This document shows positions 41,811-54,339 of a stretch of 64,000 bases of DNA, piece after piece (within the stretch, counting starts at the first letter, position 1; every line of letters begins with the position of its first letter). Source of the stretch: Senecio squalidus (lineage: Eukaryota > Streptophyta > Magnoliopsida > Asterales > Asteraceae); the NCBI GenBank assembly GCA_910822075.1, contig CAJVGC010000508.1:33825580-33889579 (forward strand). The letters are read 5' to 3'. The translations under genes and the position numbers were made by a program. Under the pieces are notes generated by a model, which worked only from the letters and a program-made list of their open reading frames with translations, did no database searches and had not been told where the DNA came from.

Positions 41811-42259
41811 TCTTTTACAACATTCTATACATACTAATTAATTTAAACTATTAAAAGTTATACCAAAAGAGTAAAAGAATTAATACGTTTAATGAAACTC
41901 TTTATATTATAGTATATATATATAGATATAGATTTATAAGGAATATGGTGTATTTTGAATTAATAAAGTTAAAACACATATAGTCAACACAAATCCATTT
42001 TAGGAAAAAGATTCTATATTATCTAAGTTGTTGTTCTTTTGAATCAAAGGTTTTTCCTCTGAATCTGAATACCAGTTCTGAATAATCAGAGGTGGTCCAA
42101 AACTCTGAATCTGAATCAATATACTATGTTCTTTTTTCCTACGTAACATCTGTTTTACTATATAAATACTAAACTGTTGCATTTATAAACCGTCTTAAAT
42201 AAAAACATTCATAAAAATGTTCAAACATAGTGGCAACCTTTTTCAAATAAAGATAATAT
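41811..42259. other. AT-rich intergenic stretch
   Basis: No gene, repeat pair or RNA recognised. The 60-codon minus-strand frame at 42000-42182 has no family resemblance. Confidence 0.4.
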
Positions 42260-42605
42260 TCAAACAACATTTTCAACATTTTGCATTAATTGTGCCGCAA
42301 GTTGATCTCGACAATTGATCATATATTGTTGATCTGTTGTATTTCCATGTGGTTGAACCTCATCCTCATCGTACTCGTCCCCATCTTGTACATTCTCGTT
42401 AGCATGTACTTCACCTCGATCATATTCGGAGAAAAAATCATCACTTAATCCTTCGTTTCGTATAAAATTATGAATAACAAAGCATGCAATAATAATATCT
42501 TTTTGTTTCACCAAAGAATACGGAGTCATTCTCTTCAAGATGAGAAAACGTGCTTTCAAAACACCAAAAGCACGCTCAATCCATACATATTCATATTACT
42601 TATTT
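42260..42605 (-). pseudogene. PIF/Harbinger transposase C-terminal fragment
   Basis: On the minus strand the frame begins around WIERAFGVLKARFLILKRM (near 42600) and ends at 42260. It contains the conserved E-R-A-F-G block that carries the last catalytic acid of the DDE nuclease, then ACFVIHNFIRNEG and an acidic tail. It is the last exon of a plant HARBI1/ALP1-like transposase. The first two catalytic Asp regions are absent. It lies about 400 bp upstream of GFAT, oriented away from it. Confidence 0.75.
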
Positions 42606-42999
42606 GAACAAATTAATAAACTAATTGTCTAACATCAATTTTAAGATAAAAAAATAATTAATAAAAGAAAAGTTCACATAAAAGTCAATGTAATAGTAGG
42701 AGTTTATATGCAATCGAAAACAAATACATATTAAAAAAAATTATATCGCCTAAATCTAACAAACAATCATTAATATCAATTTATATAACGAAATCAAGTG
42801 ACAAACCATTGAAAAAAAAATCAAAAATTACTTGAATTTAAAGATTGAAAACTTACTAACAACAAAATTTCTAAAAGCTCTGACCGGATCAGAGATTAAG
42901 AAACCTAAGTCGCCAACCAAAAATGAGTTGGAGCAAATAAAAACATTATCACAGGAGGCGCCATATCTGAATTTTGTAAAAAGCTCCGATCTGAGTGAA
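42606..42999. promoter_or_regulatory. GFAT upstream region
   Basis: AT-rich, with no second ATG in the GFAT frame. The frame is nevertheless open without a stop from 42832 to the ATG at 43000. TATATAACG near 42783 is a possible TATA box. Confidence 0.3.
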
Positions 43000-45900
43000 A
43001 TGTGTGGTATCTTTGCATATTTGAATTACGATGTAAGTAGAGAAAGACGTTATATCCTTGAACTGCTTTTCAATGGACTCCGTCGATTGGAATACAGAGG
43101 TTATGATTCCGCCGGAATTTCAATCGATTCATCTTTTAATAACAGCCCTCCTCTTGTTTTTCGACAAGAAGGAAATATCGAAAACCTAGTTAAATCTGTT
43201 TACCAAGGTAATGTATTTCAATATTTGTTTGTGTAATATTTATGGCAACTGAGGGTTTAAGGTCGATAATGAGTAAGAATTAAGATTTGGTCGTTTTCAT
43301 CCGTAAATATAGTGGTAACACATGATATAAAACCGATAAGATATCGAATTCCATTACTTAATGCCTCTTTTTCTGCCACTTTCCTTATCTAGGGAATGCT
43401 TTTACTTAAGTGAATACACCACATGAAATCTCACAAAACATATACGAATATGATTGTGGGTCACTGGGACTTGACATTAAAAGCCGCTACGTTCATCAAT
43501 ACAAGCTTTCTTTCATTTTAGCCTTCTAATCAACTTTCTAATAAGCGTTTATGATGGGTTTTGTTGATGCATATAATACAAAGTAGTGGCCTTTTCATCT
43601 TTTAAGAATTAATGAATACCGATTAACCTAACGTCTTGGTAACTGTCAATCTAAATTTGATATCATAGTTGTTTTTGTGAAGTTCACATTATTACGAAAA
43701 CTGCTTATGATGCCTTTTCTGTGTGCTTAATCATGCTTTGAGTATTTGTTATGTAACTGTTTTTTTTTCTTCTGGTAAATCGTATTTTATTTAACCAGCT
43801 ATGTAAAACGGTATTTCAGAGGTCTCTGCCACTGATTTAAATTTGGAAGAATCTTTTTCTGTTCATGCTGGAATTGCGCACACCCGATGGGCCACCCATG
43901 GAGAGCCCTCTCCAAGGAATAGTCATCCTCAGTCATCTGGTCCTGAAAACGATTTTTTGGTTGTTCATAATGGAGTTATCACTAATTACGAGGTGTGCTC
44001 ACTATAGTATATGATTTTTGTTATTATTGCTTATATATTTAAAGTACTGACTTTAGTTTTTCCATGTATAGTCGATAGTAAATCAATCTAAATCATATAT
44101 TAACTTTTGCTACATTTACCATTTTTACATATATGTTTTTTATTTTATTTTATCCGTACATCGATACATCATTGGGTTGTTAGTTTATTAATCTTGTTTA
44201 TTCATACCTACTCTTTTAAGCATTTCATATTGATTTTTCCTTCATTAAATAATGCAGGTGTTGAAGCAATCTCTCCTTCGACATGGGTTTACTTTTGAAT
44301 CTGAGACTGATACAGAGGTAATACCAAAGCTTGCGAAGTTTGTTTTTGACAAGGCAAATGAAGAAGGTACATAAACTTATATTTTATTTCACATATACGT
44401 TAGTTGTAACGTTTTTTTAAATCTGTTGTGTTTTTTACTGTTGCAGGTGATCAAACTGTCACATTTAGTGAAGTTGTTCTTGAGGTTATGAGGCATCTTG
44501 AAGGAGCATATGCACTTATTTTCAAAAGCAGACATTATCCAAATCAATTGATTGCATGTAAACGTGGCAGTCCGCTGCTTCTTGGTGTAAAAGTAAGTTC
44601 TTGTTTACAAATGTAACATAAAAAATATATCTTTTGTTTTTGTTTATGAAATAGCTACATTTTTTCGTTTGATTTTGCCCTGTATTAAAATAGAAAGTTC
44701 CCATGCAGGAATTTGCTGAAGAAGAGAACAATGGAACATCCTATAACGATATGAAGTTTATTTCAAAAAATGGTCATCCCAAAGAGCTTTTCCTCTCTAG
44801 TGACCCTCATGCCCTTGTTGAACACACAAAAAAGGTGTTGGTGATCGAGGACGGTGAAGTTGTTGATATTAAGGTACTGATTTGGTAGTCATTCACTATA
44901 ATTGAGTATTTCATTTTAGTAAACATAGTAGAGATTGTTTACGAACATTGAGATTGGCCTGATAGATGCGTCGTCTTAGTTACAGGGTAGGCCTACTTTC
45001 ATGTAAACACAGTAAAGATCGTTCATGAACCATATTTATTAACATCGGTATGCTTTCAAATCTTAAGAGATCTGGCGAGTTTTTAGTTACATTAATTATT
45101 GAATCTTTGGGAAAGTCAAGGCTTGTATTAGATGTTTTAGGGGAGAGAAAGCTGGCCTGAATATATACAAGAAACCCACATTGATATGCTTAAATATAAT
45201 CCAAAAAGCTGAGTATCTTAAAACATTTAGGAAATCTAATCTCAAAATGTTAGCGAGAAAAGGGAGAGGTTTAAACTAACGTATTTGAGGACACCCTTTG
45301 TTGTTTTAGGACGGAGGAGTGACGATCCTGAAGTTTGATCGTGGCAATGGGAAAGATGGAAAATCTCTTTCAAGACCTGCTTCTGTGCAACGCGCATTAT
45401 CCATTCTTGAAATGGAGGTTGAGCAAATAAACAAGGGTAAATATGAACACTATATGCAGAAAGAAATTCACGAGCAACCAGAATCTTTAACAACAACAAT
45501 GCGCGGCCGTCTTATACGTGGTGGGTCCAGCAAAAGGAAAAGTGTTCTGTTGGGTGGACTGAAGGATCATCTGAAAACTATCAGAAGAAGCAGACGCATT
45601 GTTTTTATTGGATGTGGTACTAGCTATAATGCCGCTTTAGCAGCAAGACCTATACTGGAAGAACTTTCTGGTAACTTCTTTATAATCAGTTTATTAGCAA
45701 ATTGGTCGATTGCGGCCTCTGTAATCTGTTATCAAGTACTGGTTTATTAAATTGACAGGTATACCTGTTATGATGGAGATTGCAAGTGATTTATTGGATA
45801 GAAAGGCACCTGTGTACAGGGATGATACCGTAATTTTCGTTAGTCAATCTGGTGAAACAGCTGACACTTTGAATGCCCTTGAATATGCATTGGAAAATGG

Positions 45901-48268
45901 TGCTTTATGTGTTGGCATTACAAACACTGTTGGTAGTGCTATTGCCAGAAATACACACTGTGGAGTTCATATAAATGCTGGCAGTGAGATTGGTGTGGCA
46001 AGTACCAAGGTAGGTTCATACTTTTTCTTTCACTAAAAGGTTTAACTAAACTGGAAACTTGTCAAATGGGTCAAGCGGTGTGAAAGTCATCTTAATTGTG
46101 TTCAAATGCATAAAATCATTAAAATCGCTTTCTTAAAAAAATGTTTAGACTGCTGTTGTTATAAATTAGTATTCTAGTCATATTCAACACATTAGTTATT
46201 CATACAATATAAAAGATTTTACTTTTCTGCATTGATCCGCTGGTTTTTCCATATCTACTTTTTCATCTGGTCTCTTTCCCAGTTGTTAGCTAACTCCTGC
46301 TCTTGATATTTAGGCATATACAAGTCAGATAGTGGTGATGGCTATGGTGGCTCTAGCAATCGGGGCTGATACAATTTCTACTAAACAACGAAGAGAGGGC
46401 ATAATAGAAAGTCTTATAAACTTGCCAGGTAAGGTTCCATTAGAGGTGGCAGTTGCGACCTTTTTTATGAATGTGTGGATTTAGGTTATCTCAATCTCAA
46501 ACGGGTCAAATAAACTTTTTTAGAAAAAAAGGAAATTGGTCAAACGGGTTGAGAGTTCCACGATATGTTTTTTGAGCATTCAACCTGTTAAATTGTTTTA
46601 TTTATAAGTGTAAATATCTATTGAAATTATGTTGTTTTTGCAATCTTATACTCCGTATAATGATTTACGTTTAAATTATAAGTCTATAAAAAATGGACAA
46701 AGAAGTGTTTCCATACCATTGTGAATCGTACTTACAGCAACCTGTTTTCATCTCTTACCCATCTTGCCACCTTTAGTTTCCACATACAGAAGATGTTGTA
46801 TGCTTTTGGTCTCCAAAGATCATACTAACTAGGTCTTAAATATATCATATTATTTTGTAGGCAAAATTAAGGAAGTGCTGAAGATGGATGAAGAGATGAA
46901 AGATCTTGCTAGATCACTGATATCTGAGCAGTCGCTTCTTATGTTTGGGAGAGGATATAACTATGCAACAGCTCTCGAGGGTGCCTTGAAGGTTAAGGAG
47001 GTGGCACTTATGCACAGCGAAGGGATACTTGCTGGTGAAATGAAACATGGCCCCTTAGCTTTAGTTGATGAAAACCTCCCCATTGTTGTCATTGCTACCC
47101 GTGATCAATGTTTCAGGTTGGTTACTGTCAATGAATGTTAGGTGACAAGTTCAACCCGTTTAACAAGTTTGACCTGTTTACTTACATATGGGTTGATTTG
47201 GTTTATGTTTTATCTCTAACGGTCAAACGAGTAAAAGGTCATTTGAAATTTAGTTAAATGGATAAAACCTTATGAATCGCTTTATTAGGTGAAAGTTGAC
47301 TATTATTATCATAATCAAGATTTTGCATTAGTGATTGATAAAAACGTTGCCTACTCATTATGACCCGCACTAAATCTAACCATTTTGTCCTGCACTAAAC
47401 TTACCCATTTTGTCCCGACTCTGTTTTCGCTTGTTTGTGAGATCACCTGCAACTTATTTTGTTTTATTAACATTTGTTATTCTTGAACAGTAAACAGCAG
47501 TCAGTTATTCAACAACTTAAGGCTCGAAAAGGTCGACTGATAGTGATGTGTACAGAAGGAGATGCTGCAGCTGTATGTGGCGGATCTTGCCGGGTAATTG
47601 AGGTTCCTCTAGTTGTTGACTGCTTGCAACCTGTTGTCAACATAGTTCCATTGCAGGTAATTCAACTAGGCTGCTTGATATATATTTCGGTGTTTCCTCT
47701 CTCAGAGATTTGTTTTGGTAGTGTAATCACCTTATCATTACATGTATTGTGTGTTTATGTGTTATGTCGACTCTTGCATTCGATATGATAAAAATATCAT
47801 CCTCATATTTTACAAAGAATTCATTATTTCTTTCATCCCTTATAAGGCAAACTGGTTTGAATTTTAGTCGATAAGTACAAATAGTTTGTTTTGTAGCTTA
47901 CAAAAAATGGTTCAATCTAATTAAGGGGCTAGTTTTTCTATAGTTCGGAAAGATGTCCCCTTCCCAAAATTTGTATCATCATGTATTGCGATAGTAATTG
48001 TTTTTATCTTTTGTCCCTGAAATTAAGTAACATATTAAACTTGAATTCCAATTTGCAGATAAATGAATTTGATATATGCGTAATAGTGTGCATACGTATC
48101 TGAGATTTTTTAGACGTTAAACAAACATTTGAGTATCTTTGCTTGTTTGTTTACTTATGACCATTTGGATTTTTACCAATGCAGTTATTGGCTTATCATT
48201 TAACCGTTCTACGGGGCTACAATGTTGACCAGCCGAGGAATCTAGCAAAGAGTGTGACAACCGAATGA
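43000..48268 (+). CDS. GFAT: Glutamine:fructose-6-phosphate amidotransferase (GFAT), 11 coding exons
   Basis: Converts fructose-6-phosphate and glutamine to glucosamine-6-phosphate and glutamate (EC 2.6.1.16), the committed cytosolic step to UDP-GlcNAc. Exons: 43000-43207, 43820-43992, 44258-44366, 44447-44592, 44709-44873, 45310-45670, 45759-46009, 46314-46428, 46861-47116, 47491-47656, 48185-48268. They sum to 2034 nt (677 codons), in phase, with GT-AG introns. Residues 1 to about 265 form the class II glutaminase: MCGIF with nucleophile Cys2, HTRWATHG, HNGVITNYE. Then two SIS sugar-isomerase domains follow: GCGTSYNAALAARP and SQSGETADT near 355-430, and FGRGYNYATALEGALKVKE near 530-555. 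The C-terminus RNLAKSV holds the Schiff-base Lys. The start at 43000 is required because Cys2 must become N-terminal. Length and key residues are as in other plants, so it looks functional. It converges with the RETICULATA-related gene. Confidence 0.96.
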
Positions 48269-49039
48269 GAAGTGTCTCTTATTAACTGGAAAGCTAATTA
48301 ATGACTAATCCTGTTCACAATTCTTGTCTAGAAAACCACAAAACAATTTGAATTTTCATCTCATGGAACTTTGTTGCTTTGTATCTACTACCCCTGTAGC
48401 TAGAGCAAACTAGAGGCAGTTGAGGCTAACATTACGTAGGTGACAAGCATTTTGAGTTCCAGTTTATTTGTGTCACGTGTCGCAACTCATGTTCCCGTCA
48501 TGTGTTCACCATTTTACAATATCATTTGGTTGGTAAGACATCCATCTTGAAATTAGAAATGTGCATCTGAACATTGTTTTATCACGTTCTTGGCTTTTAT
48601 CGTTGAGTTTATTGCTGTTATAGAGGCGTTTTACTCTTTTAGTACGACTTTGGGTCCCTTTTTGTACGTCTCATTGTACTTGTGCTTGACCTTTATCTAT
48701 TTTCATTCTTCAAGTATGAAGGGTTACTGTTACTCATTTATGCTGTTCTCGACAACAAACCAATTAGAGTTAATTCGCGGTTATAGAGTTTCTAATAACA
48801 GGAGGACATTTTACTGTTATAAATTCACTCAGCAAAGCAAAAACACTTGCACAAAATTACTGCAAGATAACAAGCAAGATGAAATAATGTACAAAACCTC
48901 TACATAAATGTAAACATTCATCACAAGCGTAAAAAGTGATTAAAATGATAATTATATAATTATTTTTCCATGTACCATTGCATACATGTACATAAGCAGA
49001 ACTGTGAAAATGTCAGATCAAGTAGCCATCCTTCATTGA
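48269..49039. other. Shared 3' intergenic region of two convergent genes
   Basis: Holds the 3' UTRs of GFAT (plus) and the RETICULATA-related gene (minus). The 105-codon frame at 48590-48907 begins inside this AT-rich DNA and shows no family. Confidence 0.6.
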
Positions 49040-52000
49040 TCATTCCCGGCTTCTTTGAATTCCAATCCAACGGGCATAATCGACCCACCTGTTTGCCACA
49101 AGTAACAAAACAATTAAAAAGTGAAGATAATATACGTTTTGTAGGAACATGGCATGAGATGTTAGAATAATTACATTAGTGACCCTAGGAATGTGTTGCC
49201 TGTTCGGACTGCAAAGCAGATAGCACTCAATACGAGCTTATGTTGGTGTAGCAATGGTTCTAACATTCTCTGTTCGATTACCCCTGCCAGTACTTGGTAC
49301 CTATACAACAAAGAATGCAATACATGTACAAGATAAATAAGTCAAATAATAATAATAAAAGACGGAAAAGAGAATAATAAAAATTAATTTAAATTTGAAG
49401 GTTTCCACTCAGAAAAAGTGCCAATGGGTGGAGTACTGTTAATTACACGAGTTGTGTTTCGAGACAGATGTAAGTGACAATTTTCCAGTTTACCAACTTA
49501 TGTCAGATCACCGTTTAAGCGCAGATTCAGAATAAAATGGACCATCAGCCTTAGTATTAGAAGAGGTATGACTGTTGACTGTAATTTGTGTGTAAACGTT
49601 CACGGGGGCGAGTGATATTTGGACTTCTTATATGTACAAAGTAACAAAGTTATCAGAAGCAGTGATGTCACATTCTCATGAAAATGCACTATATGAAAAT
49701 AAGCTTGTAGCTGATCATGAACTTAGAAAAGATACTGGCTAGCAAGAACCACGTGATATTATAGAGAATGATCGTACAGACCAGAAAATAGTGGGAAACA
49801 GTGATAATAAAGAAATCCGATTCAGATTTGGAAATAAGAACCACAAGATCCACACGGATACTATCCTCTAGCAAACTACTAACTTTTGAACCAAAATGGT
49901 GAGCCTCGGAAGCCAAAGAGGAGAAAAGAGGTAAATATGAATCAAATTCTTTCAGAGATAATAAGAGTTTTTATCTCTGAAACAAAAAACAACACTCAAC
50001 GTTCTTAAAACGTCTAAATAGGTCAGACATTAGATGTTTTCAAGACTTTTCAGAAAAACAAACACCCTTTTCTCAATAAAAGATTTCTCAAGACCAACTT
50101 AAGATGAAGCCAAGTGGTGTTTGCATCCTAGTTTCAGTTTCCTTTTGGGTCTACATGAAACAAAGAAATACCAAGACAAAAAACTTGGTCTTCTTTTAAG
50201 AGCCATTTATCTTTCCAACAATGACCTACTTTAGAGCGGTAGGTTCTCTCCGATGATGTTTAACATAAATGCAGATCAATAGTCAAATCAAGCATACTAA
50301 ACCATCTCTCTTATTCTTTATAATGGAGTTACCTAATTATGGAGATAATATCCTTAACTATTTTTAATCATGTAATTTCAGTGTTGCTTATTTGATCGAT
50401 AAATAAAGCAATTCTAACAAGTCCTCACGTTGATGTGTATTTAGTGGCAGTGACCTTGTTTCTCTCCTTAACTTCACGTCCAATTTGCAGCAAGTATGTA
50501 TTATGTTATTTTCGGATACATATAGTTGACAACTTGACATGTTAAGGTTTTAAAATTTGAAATACAGGCAAATAGGCAGATTGTGTGCTAATGATTAAAA
50601 ATAAGAATCTTTTTTGAAAATCGGATCATATAAACTTACACATATAAGCGGAATTAAATAACCCCGGATGAAATCGTGAGTGTTGTGTGATTACAATGTT
50701 CTAGCAGACTAGCAGTTGGTTATGCCATCACTCAGTATACTGCCATGAAATATAGGCTTCTAGCTAGTATTACCAATCTATTTCAAATATTTTATTAATA
50801 CTTTAACGTTACTCTTATGTGTCAACAATGTTGTAAGAAGTCGATTATGTGACCAAATATATTCATAAGTGGCTCCTAATTCACCTCTGTTTGTATTTAA
50901 AAAGAAAGCCAAATGGTCAAGGTATTGTAAAAAGCCACACGACAAACAAAATGCATGATGAAGCTTAAAAGTTTTGCCATAACATCAAATTATCGCATAA
51001 GGTTATTAAGGTTGCTAATTCTAGTGTCAGAAAATTGATTTTATGCAAGGATGATCAGCACCAGAGGAAATTCTTTTGGCTGGTTTACAGCCAAAGAGAT
51101 GCAAGAAAAAGAAAAGCGATGTCCATTTTAAACTTATTAATGCATATATCGAGTGTCGATTGTCGAGGGAAGTGATTAGAGAGCTCTTTCCATCCTATCC
51201 ACTAAATATGAAATAATTTTCCTTTAAATAATATAATCAACGCACCAGGTAATGAGAATGATGTATAAGAAAAATGTACCTTAGATTGCTAGAAACAGAC
51301 ATATAGACCCCATAAGCGACACTAGTCGATAATATGGGGATGTCCTCAGCTTCGCCAGCAAATGATTTATCAACGGCCTTCCTTACATTAATCAGCGCAT
51401 TTGTTATACCCGTCCCAATCTAGTATAAAAAACCATCAGCATCATGATAATAAAGTTAAACATTTCATTATTTACTAATCAATATTAGTGCATTAATAAA
51501 CCTATTAGAAGTTGTATTATTTTTTCACAAAAAAAAATTGAACTTGAAAAGCAGTTCACGTGATTTCTGAAATAACGCAATCAAAGCATCCAATTTACAG
51601 TATTCACTTACAAGAGATGCACTAGTCCCAACGAGAAAGAGCTTGGCTCCGTTGCGCTGCAAAACATCAGAACAGAAGATTTAAACGTTAACCATTCAAG
51701 AAATCATATCATATTATAACATATCAAGCTAGACACATACCCCAATGGCACCCATTCTCTGCAAGAATGAATAAGATGTACCGGCCAAAGCAACCTGCAT
51801 ACGGGAGTAAAATACTAACTCAAAAGATGCCGACAACTAATAAGCTACAACAACTTAAATTTTGTAAAAGGACTAAGCTTTTTAGTTTGTGGAATCACCT
51901 GGAATGCATTATCAGGGCATCCCGCGAAGAACTTAGCAACTCGTCCAGCACTAACTGCAACAGGGCCTCTAAGAGAGACCGTAGGAGCTGGAAGCCACAC

Positions 52001-52911
52001 CAGCATGAAATCTGCAATGATGGCCATTATCTGAAATAAACTAACCTTCTATTAGCATTTTAATCAACTAAAAAGATGAGACACACATCATGTAACAAAT
52101 ATAAACGAGAAACCATACCACATCAGCACAAACAAAATCCAACTCCTTACTGAAATTTTCCCGTCTCTTTTCCAACTCCGCAGCACTCTACAAAACCACA
52201 ATACTGTTATTTTACTTGAAATTTGATTTTCCATATACTCCCTCCGTCCCCAAAAAAAAAAGTGTCCACCTTTCAAACTCTATAAGTAACTGATGTATTT
52301 AATGCTTCATTAACTACATCTATATTATGTCAATTCATATCGGATTTGATAATGTAACCGAATTAACGAAAAGAAAGAAAAAAAACCTTAGTAAAGATAC
52401 CAACACCACATTCAATTCCAACTTTAGTCAAGAAAAGATCATCAGCAAGCAATCTTTCCTTAAACCCACCAAACTGAAGCAACCACCGAAACACCGGAGA
52501 CTTTTCCAGCTCTAAAAACCTCTTCACAATCGACCCGGGTATCTTTCCGGCCTCGATCGATTTCGCAATGTCTTTAGGAATACTTTCCAATGATCTCCCA
52601 GCTTCAGCTAATACAAGTAAAGCTTCCGCTTTATTTTTCTTTCCAGCGTCATCCTCATCGTTATCATTGCTTCCATCATCTCCACCACCTCCACCGCCAT
52701 TTCCACCGATACCGTCATCGCCACCACCGGAGTATGAGATTGTTAGTGGAGGAGAACGACGACGGTGGTTGTTGAGGTTAAGTGAGAGACGGGTTTTGTT
52801 AGTAAAGGTGATGAGTTTGAAATTGAGGTGGTGGTGGTTGAGGGTGGTGTAACGGTGGTTATGGGTGGTCGGAGATTGGAGAGAGAAGGATGGAATGGTG
52901 GTGGCTGACAT
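49040..52911 (-). CDS. RETICULATA-related plastid envelope protein (DUF3411), 8 exons
   Basis: Member of the RETICULATA-RELATED family of chloroplast membrane proteins needed for normal mesophyll and leaf development; biochemical role unsettled. Closest in my memory to RER4. Exons, minus strand: 52911-52387, 52187-52119, 52030-51899, 51794-51741, 51656-51612, 51419-51280, 49300-49175, 49088-49040. They total 1140 nt, 379 codons plus stop, all introns GT-AG. Residues 1 to about 55 are Ser/Thr/Asn/His-rich and look like a transit peptide. Residues 60-95 are Gly/Asp-rich. The conserved DUF3411 core follows: LVLAEAGRSLESIPKDIA, LLQFGGFKERLLADDLF, IIADFMLVWLPAPTVSL (hydrophobic, probable membrane segment), CPDNAFQ, STSVAYGVYMSVSSNLRYQ and the C-terminus WVDYARWIGIQRSRE. 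Intron 6 is about 2 kb. Intact by inspection. Confidence 0.93.
52232..52262. repeat. Stowaway-like terminus in intron 1
   Basis: TACTCCCTCCGTCCCC next to a poly-A run is the typical end of Stowaway-type MITEs, including the TA. The opposite end is not visible in the intron, so this is a fragment at best. Confidence 0.35.
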
Positions 52912-52960
52912 GATTATAAATTCTCTCTCCTAATGTCCAGAGAGAGAGAGAGAATGAGTT
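52912..52960 (-). promoter_or_regulatory. 5' UTR/promoter of RETICULATA-related gene with GA/CT repeat
   Basis: Just upstream of the ATG lies an (AG)n stretch (AGAGAGAGAGAGA near 52938-52951), read as CT repeats in the gene's direction. Such stretches are common in plant 5' UTRs. No clear TATA box was found. Confidence 0.4.
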
Positions 52961-53099
52961 GGTTAAAGTGAGTGGAAGTTTACCGCCATTGTTACTTATT
53001 AACTACTTTTTGTCAACGCTTGACTTGTATACTTTTGTTTGATTTGAAACACACCACACATATTCAATTCAAGATTTCCATACGAAGAACTAATGTATA

Positions 53100-53386
53100 T
53101 GTGTAAAGTTAAGGACTTAGGTAAAGGTTTGTATATTTTGATAGGTGTGACCTTATGACCCTCTTTGTTTTACATAATTGGATGAAATCCGAATCAAATT
53201 TCTATCTGATATCCTGTTTGCTTGACGTAAAAAATAAAAATTAAATTTTGTATCATGTTTGGTTAATCATATGAATTGAATCTTTCAATCAAATGAATAA
53301 ATTAAAGTTTTTGCTAAACTTAAAAATCAAATTCTTTATATAAAGGAAATTAATTATTTTATTTGTTATATCAGTTATATCATAAA

Positions 53387-53436
<50 letters not shown>

Positions 53437-54119
53437 CTTAATTATTATTTATTATAATAATATATTAATCTTTAATTATTATTATTATTATTATTATTGT
53501 TATTATGATTATTATTTAATATATTTATATAATATTGACTTATTTATAAAAATATTTAATAATATGAAATTTTAAAAAAATTTAATTTTGTTAACCAAAA
53601 GCGTTTCATGAATTAAATTATGCAAAATCAAATTTTATAGAATCATATTCATTATGAATCACATTCAGTCAAAATCAAATTACAATTCTTTTAACATATT
53701 TCATTTCTTTAAAAAGTTATTTTATGAACTAAATGCACCCTTACTGTTTTCTTAGTGTTTTATGTCCATATGACAATATCCCATTCTATAATGGATTATT
53801 ATGTAAATATATAAGTAGTTAGATGGTACAAAGGTAGAAAAATTGGAATCTTTGTTTTCATGTTTGCAAGATCAGAGAAGATTGTGAGATATCGCACTAA
53901 GAACATCACGAGTAATAACATGGTTGTGGGTGGTTGTCATTGCCACATCAACAAAACATTCCGCAATCTAGTTGAAGAATTTTTGTGTAGTGATAACCCC
54001 GTTTTGTTGGATTGTCAAACTTTTTTTTTTCTTTTTTAAATATTTAATAGAATAAGAATAACACTTTATTAATAATAATAAAATTACGATATAATATTTC
54101 AAATAAAATACAATACACA
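53100..54119. repeat. AT-rich repeat region with TA and TTA microsatellites
   Basis: Contains (TA)n at about 53391-53428 and (TTA)n near 53480-53500. The flanks (CATGTTTGGTTAATCATATG; GTTAACCAAAAGCG) look like a decayed MITE of the kind that starts with TTTGGTT-type words, but clean inverted termini and a target duplication are not seen. The segment 53900-54010 may be the non-coding end of the Harbinger element that follows. Confidence 0.35.
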
Positions 54120-54124
54120 TAAAC

Positions 54125-54339
54125 AATTAGCTAACGTTGTCGATAGTTCTTTAGAAGCGTCAAAATGTACGCCACGAGAAAATGTTGGGTGTGGGTATCC
54201 TTGTCTGTTATCTCTTTTTTAATTCGGATACGTTTCGTCACTCTCTCATGAAAAGGTTGGTCAACATCGGTAACCGGAGGAGCATACCATTCATCGGCAT
54301 CACAAACCGCCTGACCATTGTCTTCAACAATAATATTGT
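54125..54339 (-). pseudogene. PIF/Harbinger transposase C-terminal part
   Basis: Minus-strand frame: NIIVEDNGQAVCDADEWY, then PVTDVDQPFHERVTKRIRI. This is the tail of a plant HARBI1-like nuclease. Its 5' continuation lies on the other side of the solo LTR at 57152. The final Ile-Val-Glu-Asp phrase joins the LHN motif there in the expected order. Confidence 0.7.
54335..54339. repeat. Target-site duplication ATTGT (left)
   Basis: Matches 57147-57151 and flanks the solo LTR. Confidence 0.9.

Noticed and set aside
42832..42999. N-terminal extension of GFAT
   Set aside because: No ATG in the extension, and Cys2 of MCGIF must be the mature N-terminus for the glutaminase to work.
48590..48907. 105-codon ORF downstream of GFAT
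   Set aside because: Lies in the AT-rich 3' region, with no start context or recognisable domain.
53363..53575. 70-codon ORF of Tyr/Ile
   Set aside because: Pure translation of TA and TTA microsatellites.
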